In this document: positions 1-5,203 of the stretch, in pieces
How the letters are laid out: every line of letters begins with the position of its first letter
Position numbering within the stretch: position 1 is the first letter of the stretch
Source of the DNA: SZUA-1535 sp964594175
GTDB taxonomy: Archaea > Aenigmatarchaeota > Aenigmatarchaeia > Aenigmatarchaeales > SZUA-1535
Length of the DNA: 8,704 nt
Reading direction: 5' to 3'
Assembly: GCA_964594175.1 (NCBI GenBank)
Contig: CAZQLM010000034.1
Location: 1 to 8,704, forward strand
Position numbers and translations under genes: made by a program
The notes under the pieces: generated by a model
What the model was told of the DNA's origin: nothing
The model's input: only the letters and a program-made list of their open reading frames with translations
Database searches by the model: none

Positions 1-270
1 ATTTTATACCTCATCCTTCAAACTCAGAAATCTATCAATTTCCTCCTCACCCTTTCTAATTTATTCAAGAATCAAGAATTTCCTTATCTTCCAGAATTTC
101 CAAAAAATTTTCGAATTCTTCTTAAAGGCAAAAATCGAGCCCTATTTCTTCCAGCAAAGAAATTAGAAGGAAAAGTGGAAAAAATTACTGTTTCTTCTGC
201 GTGGGGAGTTAGCATAGAATTTGAGCCTTTGAGCAAAGTAGAATGTGGTGAAAAAGATTTTTATCCATAG
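1..270 (+). CDS. Partial unrecognised protein, C-terminal 89 codons (left end cut by window)
   Basis: The frame is open from base 1 to a TAG at 268-270 with no stop in 89 codons. That is unlikely by chance in DNA this A+T rich, and the residues read like real protein rather than a shadow. There is no ATG in the frame, so the start lies outside the window or is lost. The visible part has a stretch with alternating basic and hydrophobic residues (RILLKGKNRALFLP, about residues 46-59) followed by strand-like KVEKITV..WGVSIEFE. This weakly recalls the beta-rich segment before the first catalytic Asp of IS605-type TnpB proteins, but no catalytic residue is visible, so that is only a guess. The frame ends 16 bp from the end of a truncated relE-like gene on the other strand. 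T-runs at 273-277 and 291-295 follow the stop and could end transcription. Confidence 0.4.
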   Translation: MLYLILQTQKSINFLLTLSNLFKNQEFPYLPEFPKNFRILLKGKNRALFLPAKKLEGKVEKITVSSAWGVSIEFEPLSKVECGEKDFYP

Positions 271-286
271 GCTTTTTCTCTAAAAC

Positions 287-442
287 TCAGTTTTTGTAAC
301 CCTTTAACTTTTTGATATCAAAAATTCCATAAGGCCTTGGGTTCACTTTTAGCAAAGAAAGAGCCTCTATAATCACTTTTCCGTAAGTTTTATTCGCTTC
401 TATAAATTTTGCAAAGCTTTTCTTTACCTTTACGGTGTACAT
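287..442 (-). pseudogene. RelE/ParE-family toxin, 3'-truncated (51 codons)
   Basis: The frame starts at ATG 440-442 and stops at TGA (287-289). The N-terminus MYTVKVKKSFAKFIEA, the central segment VIIEALSLLKVNPRP and the end KKLKGYKN match the order of RelE-superfamily mRNA-interferase toxins: first strand, helix pair, 'L..NPRP', then 'KLKGY'. Family members normally run about 85-90 residues and continue after this point with an R.R.GDYRI-type strand and the C-terminal catalytic basic or aromatic residues; all of that is missing. A one-base frame change after 'GYKN' gives LSFREKAYG and then a stop, so a frameshift plus loss of the 3' part is likely. The start is well supported by AAGGAG six bases upstream (449-454). 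It overlaps the antitoxin-like gene by 13 bp, the usual arrangement of a toxin-antitoxin operon. The product is probably inactive. Confidence 0.65.
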
Positions 443-648
443 ATCTTTCTCCTTATTTCTTCAAGGTCAACAACTTCTTCCTCTCTTTCTATTGCAATTT
501 TCTCATCCTCTTCAGGAACACTTTCCGGGATTTTCATGTCCAAAATTTTCTGATAAATTTCTATCCATTCAGAAATTTCCTTTTTAAGGCTAAGAATTTC
601 GTTTTCAACATTTTCCAGCTTTTCCATCAAAAGTTGAGTTTCATTCAT
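430..648 (-). CDS. Small acidic antitoxin-like protein (RelE partner)
   Basis: This 72-residue, highly charged protein has an N-terminal helix with coiled-coil spacing (about residues 4-38, LLMEKLENVENEILSLKKEI) and then an acidic, probably unstructured tail with PEEDEKIAIE and VVDLEEI. This layout is common for archaeal RelB-like antitoxins encoded immediately before RelE toxins: the helix dimerises and the tail wraps the toxin. The identification rests mainly on this build and on the overlapping downstream relE-like frame. The ATG at 646-648 has no Shine-Dalgarno, but a TATA box (671-680) is centred about 27 bp upstream, fitting a leaderless transcript. The antitoxin is intact although its toxin is truncated, as expected when a toxin-antitoxin pair decays and the antitoxin is harmless or still represses its promoter. 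Confidence 0.65.
   Translation of the reverse strand: MNETQLLMEKLENVENEILSLKKEISEWIEIYQKILDMKIPESVPEEDEKIAIEREEEVVDLEEIRRKICTP
449..454 (-). promoter_or_regulatory. Ribosome binding site of the relE-like gene
   Basis: AAGGAG on the - strand lies six bases before ATG 440-442, inside the end of the antitoxin gene. It fixes the toxin start and shows the two genes are translated from one transcript. Confidence 0.6.
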
Positions 649-670
649 AATTATTTAAAAGGCGGTATTT

Positions 671-680
671 TTATATAAAA
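671..680 (-). promoter_or_regulatory. TATA box of the antitoxin-toxin operon
   Basis: Read on the - strand the sequence is TTTTATATAA, a good archaeal TATA box. Its centre is about 27 bp before the antitoxin ATG, which places the transcription start at or next to the start codon. The absence of a ribosome site before that ATG agrees with leaderless translation. Confidence 0.55.
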
Positions 681-1156
681 CTTTTTAATCTAAAAAATCT
701 TACGGATTCGCTGAAAGTTTTTCGCTGCAAACTTCAATTTTTCTTGCAGACTCTATTCTAACCTTTATTATGCATCTTTCTGGAAAATAGTCAGTATTTC
801 GTTTTGCGAGAATTTAAAAATTTTAACCAGAAAGTTAGAACGGAATTTGAATATCGAATAATTCTCTGGGAGAATACACTTTAACCGTGAAAGTTCCTTT
901 AATTTTTTTATCCCCAGAAATTCAGAATTATGGAAAATGCGGAAAATGTTACCCTTGGAAATCGATGCTGAAAATACAACGTAAAACAACTAATTTCATG
1001 TTTTCTCACTTAAGAATCTTTCTATTAACTCCAGACAGCAGCACTTTTAGGCATGACCTAATGTTTTTCAACTTTTTAATAACTTTCCTCATCTACTTTA
1101 ATAATCATTCAGAAAGCTCCTATTCTCACGCTTGGCAAAGTCATAGTTGGAAATCA
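681..1156. other. Region without a convincing gene
   Basis: No frame here has convincing composition over more than about 30 codons. On the - strand several short stretches look faintly coding but sit in different frames and are broken by stops: one ending in KVRIESARKIEV..EKLSANP (stop near 710), one reading GTFTVKVYSPRELFDIQIPF (about 840-900), and a 28-codon frame starting at ATG 1092 (MRKVIKKLKNIRS...). They could be remnants of a decayed gene or chance. No tRNA-like cloverleaf, CRISPR repeat or clear hairpin was seen. Confidence 0.4.
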
Positions 1157-1180
1157 GAAAAAATTAAAAATAAAAAATCC
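1157..1180 (-). terminator. T-rich terminator after the hsp20 gene
   Basis: Starting about 10 bp after the Hsp20 stop codon, the - strand reads GGATTTTTTATTTTTAATTT followed by TTTTC. Three T-runs of 5-6 within 24 bases are typical of archaeal intrinsic termination, which needs a T-tract but no hairpin. Confidence 0.55.
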
Positions 1181-1190
1181 AAACTTATTT

Positions 1191-1670
1191 TCATTCAATT
1201 TCGATTTCTTTTTCTTTCTCTTCCTCAGGCTCCGCCTTTTCTAATCTTACTTCAAGCACACCGTTTTCGAATTTAGCTCTTGCTTTTTCCGGAATTACTG
1301 CTACTGGTAATGGTATAACTCTTTTTACTGCTCCGTATCTTCTTTCCTGTCTGAAAAAGTTTTCTTTTTCTTCCTTTTCTTCTTCCCTTCTCTCTGCCTC
1401 TACAATCAGCTCGTTTTCGGTTGCTTTCAAGCGAATGTCTTCTTTTCTGAATCCAGGAAGATCTATCCTTACTATTACTTCTCTTCCTGTTTCTGCTATG
1501 TCTACAGGTGCTTGCGGTGCTGTCGGAAAACCTACTCTTCTGAATCCGAACTCAAAAGGTGCACGCCAGAATTCGTTGAAAGCTCTAAAAATATCTTCCT
1601 CCAGTTTTCTTATTCTATCAAAAGTTTCTTCAAACCAGAGAGGGGGTCTCTCTCTATCTCTCCTTCTCAT
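1191..1670 (-). CDS. Small heat-shock protein, Hsp20/alpha-crystallin family
   Basis: This 159-residue ATP-independent chaperone is expected to bind unfolding proteins and hold them for refolding, forming large cytosolic oligomers. The N-terminal arm (1-51) is rich in Arg and aromatic residues (FEETFDRIRKLEEDIFRAF). The alpha-crystallin domain spans about 52-145: it opens with APVDIAETGREVIVRIDLPG, contains the FRKEDI..KATENELIVEAER strands, and ends with the family motif ARAKFENGVLEVRL (131-143). The acidic tail ends IEIE, which supplies the C-terminal I-x-I motif (156-158) that docks between dimers. Length is usual for archaeal sHsps. The ATG at 1668-1670 is supported by AGGTG five bases upstream and by a BRE/TATA promoter. 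It appears monocistronic, with a T-tract terminator after the stop. The function call is secure; the partners are not visible. Confidence 0.95.
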   Translation of the reverse strand: MRRRDRERPPLWFEETFDRIRKLEEDIFRAFNEFWRAPFEFGFRRVGFPTAPQAPVDIAETGREVIVRIDLPGFRKEDIRLKATENELIVEAERREEEKEEKENFFRQERRYGAVKRVIPLPVAVIPEKARAKFENGVLEVRLEKAEPEEEKEKEIEIE

Positions 1671-1675
1671 CTCAC

Positions 1676-1680
1676 CACCT
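1676..1680 (-). promoter_or_regulatory. Ribosome binding site of hsp20
   Basis: AGGTG (in AAGGTGGTGAG) ends five bases before the ATG at 1670, the same spacing seen before the mscS gene here. It supports the chosen start. Confidence 0.6.
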
Positions 1681-1684
1681 TGTT

Positions 1685-1694
1685 TGTATATACA
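1685..1694. promoter_or_regulatory. Palindrome at the hsp20 transcription start, candidate operator
   Basis: TGTATATACA is a perfect 10-bp palindrome lying between the TATA box and the start codon, over the predicted transcription start (about 1689). Archaeal heat-shock repressors of the Phr/HSR1 type bind symmetric sites around this position, so an operator role is plausible. The sequence is simple TA-rich DNA, so chance is not excluded. Confidence 0.3.
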
Positions 1695-1711
1695 TATATT
1701 CTAAAAAATAA

Positions 1712-1726
1712 TTTATAAATTTTTCG
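1712..1726 (-). promoter_or_regulatory. hsp20 promoter (BRE + TATA box)
   Basis: On the - strand CGAAAAATTTATAAAT combines a purine-rich BRE (CGAAAA, 1721-1726) with a strong TATA box (TTTATAAA, within 1712-1720). Transcription should start near 1689-1691, leaving a leader of about 20 nt that contains the ribosome site. Confidence 0.7.
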
Positions 1727-1898
1727 TGGTGTGCCCTTTGCAATTGCCTTATTTCTTCAAGCTTTGGGAATAAGAAGGATAGCAAGAACAGTAAATAATA
1801 ACAGACAAAATGCCCTGCTACAAGTATGTTTGTGAAAGGTTTTGAATAAAATGGAAGCATGTTTTTAGATCTTTCAAGTTTATTACCGCCAGATTTAA

Positions 1899-2081
1899 CA
1901 ATTGTTTGTGCTTAATTTACGCAAAGTGAGAAAAGGTAGAGGCTATTTGGGTCAGATAGCTCCGTGGATGAGCTTTGAACGCGCATATCTACTGGAAGGA
2001 GAAGAAAGCGATGGATATAAACCATTACCAACACCTTACGATGATTCAGTACTGGAAAATTTCAGAGATTTCTGGTTTTAA
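1899..2081 (+). pseudogene. Coding-like fragment or tiny gene, unrecognised
   Basis: The frame is open from just after a TAA at 1896-1898 to TAA at 2079-2081. Its product reads like genuine protein: KVRKGRGYLGQIAPWM, then SFERAYLLEGEESDGY, KPLPTPYDDSVLENF and RDFWF at the end. I do not recognise the family. Possible starts are TTG 1902, GTG 1908, GTG 1926 and ATG 1968. None has a ribosome site; a weak TATA-like TTTATTAC (1880-1887) would suit GTG 1908. A T-rich terminator follows the stop directly, as if this were the true 3' end of a gene. The most likely reading is the C-terminal remnant of a larger gene whose 5' part is lost; a real protein of about 40-58 residues is the alternative. Confidence 0.4.
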
Positions 2082-2095
2082 TTTTTACTTTTTTC
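2076..2095 (+). terminator. T-rich terminator
   Basis: TTTTAATTTTTACTTTTTTC follows the + strand frame ending at 2081, giving three T-runs in 20 bases. It is oriented for the + strand, so it does not serve the mscS operon, which converges on it from the right. Confidence 0.45.
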
Positions 2096-2907
2096 TATCC
2101 CTTTCTCTTCATTTTGAGCTCATTAGCAAACCACACAACACGCTGCGGGAAAGGTATTTCTATTCCATTTGCTTCAAGCTCTTTCTTTATTTTCCATAGT
2201 AGCTCTGTTTTCACACCATACCACACCTGCGTAGGTGCCCAGATTTTCACAACGATGTTTACAGCATTATCTCCAAGCTCGTCAACAAAAATCTGAGGAG
2301 CAGGATTTTTCAAAACAAAAGGATGCTCATCCAGAAGCTTGTTGATTATTTCTATTGCTCTTTCAGCATCATCGCTATATCTTATTCCGATTAAGTATTC
2401 AAATCTTCTTGCAGCGTGAGCTACATAGTTTGTTATATCCGAAGTGAACACTTTTTCATTTGGTATTCTTACGTAAAGCCCGTCGTATGTTCTGATTATG
2501 GTTGAAAGAATGTGTATATCTTCAACGAACCCTGAAACATTCTCAATATTTACCTGGTCTCCTATTTTTATAGGTCTCTCTATTATGAGAAAAATCCCAG
2601 AAATCAAATTTCCAACAACACTCTTGCTAGCAAAACCTATTGCTATTCCAAGAATACCACCAGCAACAAGCAAACCAGACATGCTTATTCCAAATTGGTG
2701 AAGCACGCTAATTGCCGCTATAACAATAATTCCGTAATAAATTATTTTGTTCAAAAGCTCGACTCTTTCCCTTTCCAATTTCTCTTTCAAAGCCCTTCTT
2801 ACATTTATTGTAATAATTTTTGCCACAACTACAGCGATTAAAAGCGTAATGATAGCTATCAAGATTTTTTTAAATGGTATTCCGTAAATGCTAAATTCTT
2901 CAAGCAT
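2095..2907 (-). CDS. Small-conductance mechanosensitive channel, MscS family
   Basis: This 270-residue membrane channel opens when membrane tension rises and releases solutes during osmotic down-shock. Three hydrophobic segments are visible: TM1 about 14-35, TM2 about 55-73, and the pore-lining TM3 about 77-109, which contains the small-residue face GLLVAGGILGIAIGFASKS and VVGNLISG. The MscS beta domain follows (RPIKIGDQVNIENVSGFVEDI, 111-131, and TYDGLYVRIPNEKV, 140-153), then the C-terminal alpha/beta domain ending near IPFPQRVVW (251-259). This is close to the size of the minimal MscS fold. The ATG (2905-2907) directly follows the TAA of the DUF432 gene, with AAGGTG five bases upstream inside that gene, so the two are co-transcribed and probably translationally coupled. 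The family call is secure. Confidence 0.95.
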   Translation of the reverse strand: MLEEFSIYGIPFKKILIAIITLLIAVVVAKIITINVRRALKEKLERERVELLNKIIYYGIIVIAAISVLHQFGISMSGLLVAGGILGIAIGFASKSVVGNLISGIFLIIERPIKIGDQVNIENVSGFVEDIHILSTIIRTYDGLYVRIPNEKVFTSDITNYVAHAARRFEYLIGIRYSDDAERAIEIINKLLDEHPFVLKNPAPQIFVDELGDNAVNIVVKIWAPTQVWYGVKTELLWKIKKELEANGIEIPFPQRVVWFANELKMKRKG

Positions 2908-3618
2908 TTAGACACCTTCTTCCATTACAAACTTCGTTTGAAGAGGTATAACAAGTTTTTTGGCAAGATAAATTTCTACAGATTTCTTCATTCCTGCCCT
3001 TAAAGGAGCGTTTACAAAACTCGTCTCGGCCATATCTTCGCTTATCACTTTCATAAATGCTTTCATCGATACGAGCGATTTATCATAATAAATTTTCATT
3101 CCATAGGCGTTGAACACAGCTTCTTTAACGTCCAACCATTCATTCGATGAATTGTGAATTGTAAGCTCCATCACACCTTCTTTTAGCGCATTGACCTTTG
3201 GTATTTTGCTAAATACATCGCTTTTCCAGTATTTACAAACCACTCCTGTTCTTACATTTCCGTAAAGAGTGTATTTTGGCTTTGTAAATGTAAAAATATC
3301 TATTATACGATAATTCTTTCCTAAAGAAGCTATAACTCCTATTTCAACAGGAAATGTTACATAAACTTTCAAAGTTTCTTTTGGACCAAGAACGAGTGCT
3401 GGATTTAGTTCTATGAAAAGATGAGAGCAAATATCTTTCGGTAGATTTACTGGCTCTACCGGATTTACAAGAATATCTCCTTTTGAAAAAGCTAAAAAGA
3501 CAGTTTTTACCTCATTTAAAAGCTTTCTTTCGTATTTCCAAACCGCATCTTCTTTTTTCATTGAAATTTTCAATCCTTTAAATTTAACTTCAAATCCGGG
3601 GCGATAGGAACCGTACAT
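2908..3618 (-). CDS. DUF432 family protein, MscS-linked
   Basis: This 236-residue protein has no signal peptide or membrane segment and is mostly predicted beta strand: MYGSYRPGFEVKFKGLKISM at the start, then LFIELNPALVLGPKETLKVYV, VTFPVEIGVIASLG and the DIFTFTKPKYTLYGNVRTGV region (about 107-126). The opening MYG.Y...FE and the central F.KPKY.LYG..R.G pattern are what I associate with DUF432, an uncharacterised archaeal family often encoded beside mscS genes; this comes from memory and was not searched. It is the first gene of the operon and its stop abuts the mscS start (TAAATG), which argues for a joint function, perhaps a cytosolic regulator or accessory of the channel (inference). The ATG at 3616-3618 has no ribosome site and lies about 30 bp from a TATA box, fitting a leaderless start. 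Confidence 0.8.
   Translation of the reverse strand: MYGSYRPGFEVKFKGLKISMKKEDAVWKYERKLLNEVKTVFLAFSKGDILVNPVEPVNLPKDICSHLFIELNPALVLGPKETLKVYVTFPVEIGVIASLGKNYRIIDIFTFTKPKYTLYGNVRTGVVCKYWKSDVFSKIPKVNALKEGVMELTIHNSSNEWLDVKEAVFNAYGMKIYYDKSLVSMKAFMKVISEDMAETSFVNAPLRAGMKKSVEIYLAKKLVIPLQTKFVMEEGV
2913..2918 (-). promoter_or_regulatory. Ribosome binding site of mscS
   Basis: AAGGTG on the - strand ends five bases before the mscS ATG and lies within the last codons of the DUF432 gene. Together with the TAAATG junction it indicates coupled translation. Confidence 0.6.
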
Positions 3619-3643
3619 AACAATAATTTTTAGATTCTATACT

Positions 3644-3651
3644 TTTATAAA
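3644..3651. promoter_or_regulatory. Symmetric TATA box between the secY and DUF432 operons
   Basis: TTTATAAA is its own reverse complement. Its centre (3647.5) is 27-28 bp before the secY ATG (3675) and 29-30 bp before the DUF432 ATG (3618), the correct distance for leaderless transcripts both ways. Neither start has a ribosome site. The flank upstream in the - direction (TAAAAGG) is purine-rich and BRE-like; the flank in the + direction (CTATACT) is a poorer BRE. No second good TATA box at a suitable distance was found for either gene. Confidence 0.6.
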
Positions 3652-3674
3652 CCTTTTATGGATGATAATTTCTC

Positions 3675-5201
3675 ATGCAGACAGGTATACCGTTTTATGT
3701 CAAACTTGCCCAGTTTTTACCGACAATAGAAGCTCCAGCAAAAAGGCTTACACTTCGAGAAAAGCTTAAATGGACCGCCTTGGTTCTTGCACTTTTCTAC
3801 GCGATGGGCTCTGTTATCGTTTACGGTGTCGCACCTGAAAGCGTAAGCGGGCTGGAATTTTACGAAGTAATTTTTGGTTCAAGAATAGGCTCTATTACCA
3901 CACTTGGAATAGGTCCTATAGTGATGGCCGGAATTATTTTGCAGATGCTTGTTGGAAGTAAAATAATCCCTTGGGACTTGAGAAGAGAGGAGGACAAGAT
4001 AAAATATAATGCTGCTCAAAAGTTATTGACAATTTTCTTCTGCTTCTTTGAAGCGATTTCCTATACTTTTAGCTTTGTGCATCCTGCTTCACCAGAGCTT
4101 GCCTGGCTAGTTGTGCTGCAGCTTGCATTAGGAGGAGTTATCATAATGTATCTTGATGAAATTACAAGCAAATGGGGAATTGGAAGCGGAGTAAGCCTGT
4201 TCATAGCTGCTGGAGTTTCGCAAACAATAATATGGCGTCTTTTCTACCCGCCTTTGGGCGAGGAATACGGTATGGGAATAATACCTTCCTTCTTACTATA
4301 TCTTTTTGCAGGAAATTTCTCTGAAGCTTTGCTTGTGCTCATACCTTTGTTCACAACAATCATAGTTTTTGCAATAGTTATTTTCACACAGGGAATAAGA
4401 GTAGAAATACCTATTACATTTACTTTTGCTTTTGGTAGAATTCCTGCAAGGAAGTGGCCCTTGCGGTTTTTTTACACCTCCAACATTCCAGTAATCCTTG
4501 CAGCTGCTTTGCTTGCTAATATAGCACTGTTTGGAAGGATGCTTTATCAGCGTGGTATTTCTTTACTTGGAGTTTTTGATGAGAAAGGGCATGCGATAGG
4601 AGGGTTGGCCTATTATTTAACTGCTCCGGTAAAAGCTTCTTTGGCTTTGTGCGCTTTAACAGCTTTTCTCTTTGCTCTTGGTGTAGGACTTTTCGTTTCA
4701 AGAAGGTATAAAAAATACATTTTGAGAAGCTCCTTTGCAGCAGGGGTTGTTGGTTTTATTTTAGCATATCTCCTTATTCATTTCTTTGAAGCCGGTTTTA
4801 AGGGCGGTTTACCAACAGGTGAAGATTTAATAAGGGCCTGCACTTATACCTTAGCAATGGTTGTGCTTTCCACAGTTTTTTCTGTATTTTGGATGAACAC
4901 AGCAGGCATGGACCCAAAAAGCGTTGCAGAGCAGTTCAAAGCGAGCTATCTCTCTGTTCCAGGTTTCAGAAGGGACCCTAGAATAATGGAAAGACTTTTG
5001 GAAAAATACATTCCTCCTTTGGCTGTGCTTGGTGGAGCTTTTGTTGGCTTTATAGCGGCTTTTGCTAACCTTACGCTTGCTCTTGGAACAGGAACAGGCA
5101 TACTGCTTACAGCAATTATAATAATGCAGTTCTACGAAAGCATAGTTGCCCAGCATTTGGAAGATATGCATCCTGCATTGAGAAAGTTCATGGGGAGGTG
5201 A
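3675..5201 (+). CDS. secY: Protein translocase subunit SecY (Sec61 alpha)
   Basis: This is the pore subunit of the SecYE-beta translocon, which passes unfolded proteins across the cytoplasmic membrane and inserts membrane proteins. Visible hallmarks are the N-terminal PTIEAPAKRLTLREKLKWT, the plug and TM2 region (ITTLGIGPIVMAGIILQMLVG, 74-94), the GIGSGVSLFI helix start (168-177), the cytosolic ribosome-binding loop RVEIPITF..GRIPARKWPLRF (242-265), SNIPVILAAALLANI (269-283), MDPKSVAEQF (412-421) and FRRDPRIMERLLEKYIPP (431-448). At 508 residues it is longer than many archaeal SecY proteins. The excess lies between TM7 and TM8, where two additional hydrophobic stretches (about 319-342 and 353-371) separated by RRYKKYILR occur, so the topology may be 12 rather than 10 segments. 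The gene has its own promoter and is divergent from DUF432, not inside a ribosomal-protein operon. The start is ATG 3675, leaderless. Confidence 0.97.
   Translation: MQTGIPFYVKLAQFLPTIEAPAKRLTLREKLKWTALVLALFYAMGSVIVYGVAPESVSGLEFYEVIFGSRIGSITTLGIGPIVMAGIILQMLVGSKIIPWDLRREEDKIKYNAAQKLLTIFFCFFEAISYTFSFVHPASPELAWLVVLQLALGGVIIMYLDEITSKWGIGSGVSLFIAAGVSQTIIWRLFYPPLGEEYGMGIIPSFLLYLFAGNFSEALLVLIPLFTTIIVFAIVIFTQGIRVEIPITFTFAFGRIPARKWPLRFFYTSNIPVILAAALLANIALFGRMLYQRGISLLGVFDEKGHAIGGLAYYLTAPVKASLALCALTAFLFALGVGLFVSRRYKKYILRSSFAAGVVGFILAYLLIHFFEAGFKGGLPTGEDLIRACTYTLAMVVLSTVFSVFWMNTAGMDPKSVAEQFKASYLSVPGFRRDPRIMERLLEKYIPPLAVLGGAFVGFIAAFANLTLALGTGTGILLTAIIIMQFYESIVAQHLEDMHPALRKFMGR
5194..5198 (+). promoter_or_regulatory. 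Ribosome binding site fixing the DUF106 start
   Basis: GGAGG (in GGAGGTGA) lies five bases before ATG 5204, inside the last codons of secY. A longer frame beginning at GTG 5198 would place the start codon within this site, so ATG 5204 is preferred. Confidence 0.75.
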
Positions 5202-5203
5202 AA

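Noticed and set aside
409..678. 89-codon open frame on the + strand
   Set aside because: It is antisense to the antitoxin-like gene and the start of the relE-like gene, is Phe/Asn/Leu-rich as expected of a shadow, and has no promoter or ribosome site.
768..989. 73-codon open frame on the - strand
   Set aside because: Composition is poor, there is no ribosome site or TATA box at the right distance, and better coding-like stretches lie in other frames of the same DNA.
887..1276. 129-codon open frame on the + strand
   Set aside because: Its end is antisense to the clear Hsp20 gene and it crosses the T-tract terminator of that gene; composition is not protein-like.
1672..1860. 62-codon frame on the - strand with a hydrophobic start
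   Set aside because: Its last third runs across the strong BRE/TATA and leader of hsp20, and it has neither ribosome site nor promoter. A real gene here would have to contain the hsp20 promoter.
1975..2199. 74-codon frame on the + strand starting at TTG
   Set aside because: It runs through a T-tract terminator into DNA antisense to mscS; the overlapping frame at 1899-2081 has much better composition.
5198..5203. GTG 5198 as start of the DUF106 gene
   Set aside because: The GTG is part of the GGAGGTGA ribosome site; ATG 5204 is at the ideal distance from it.
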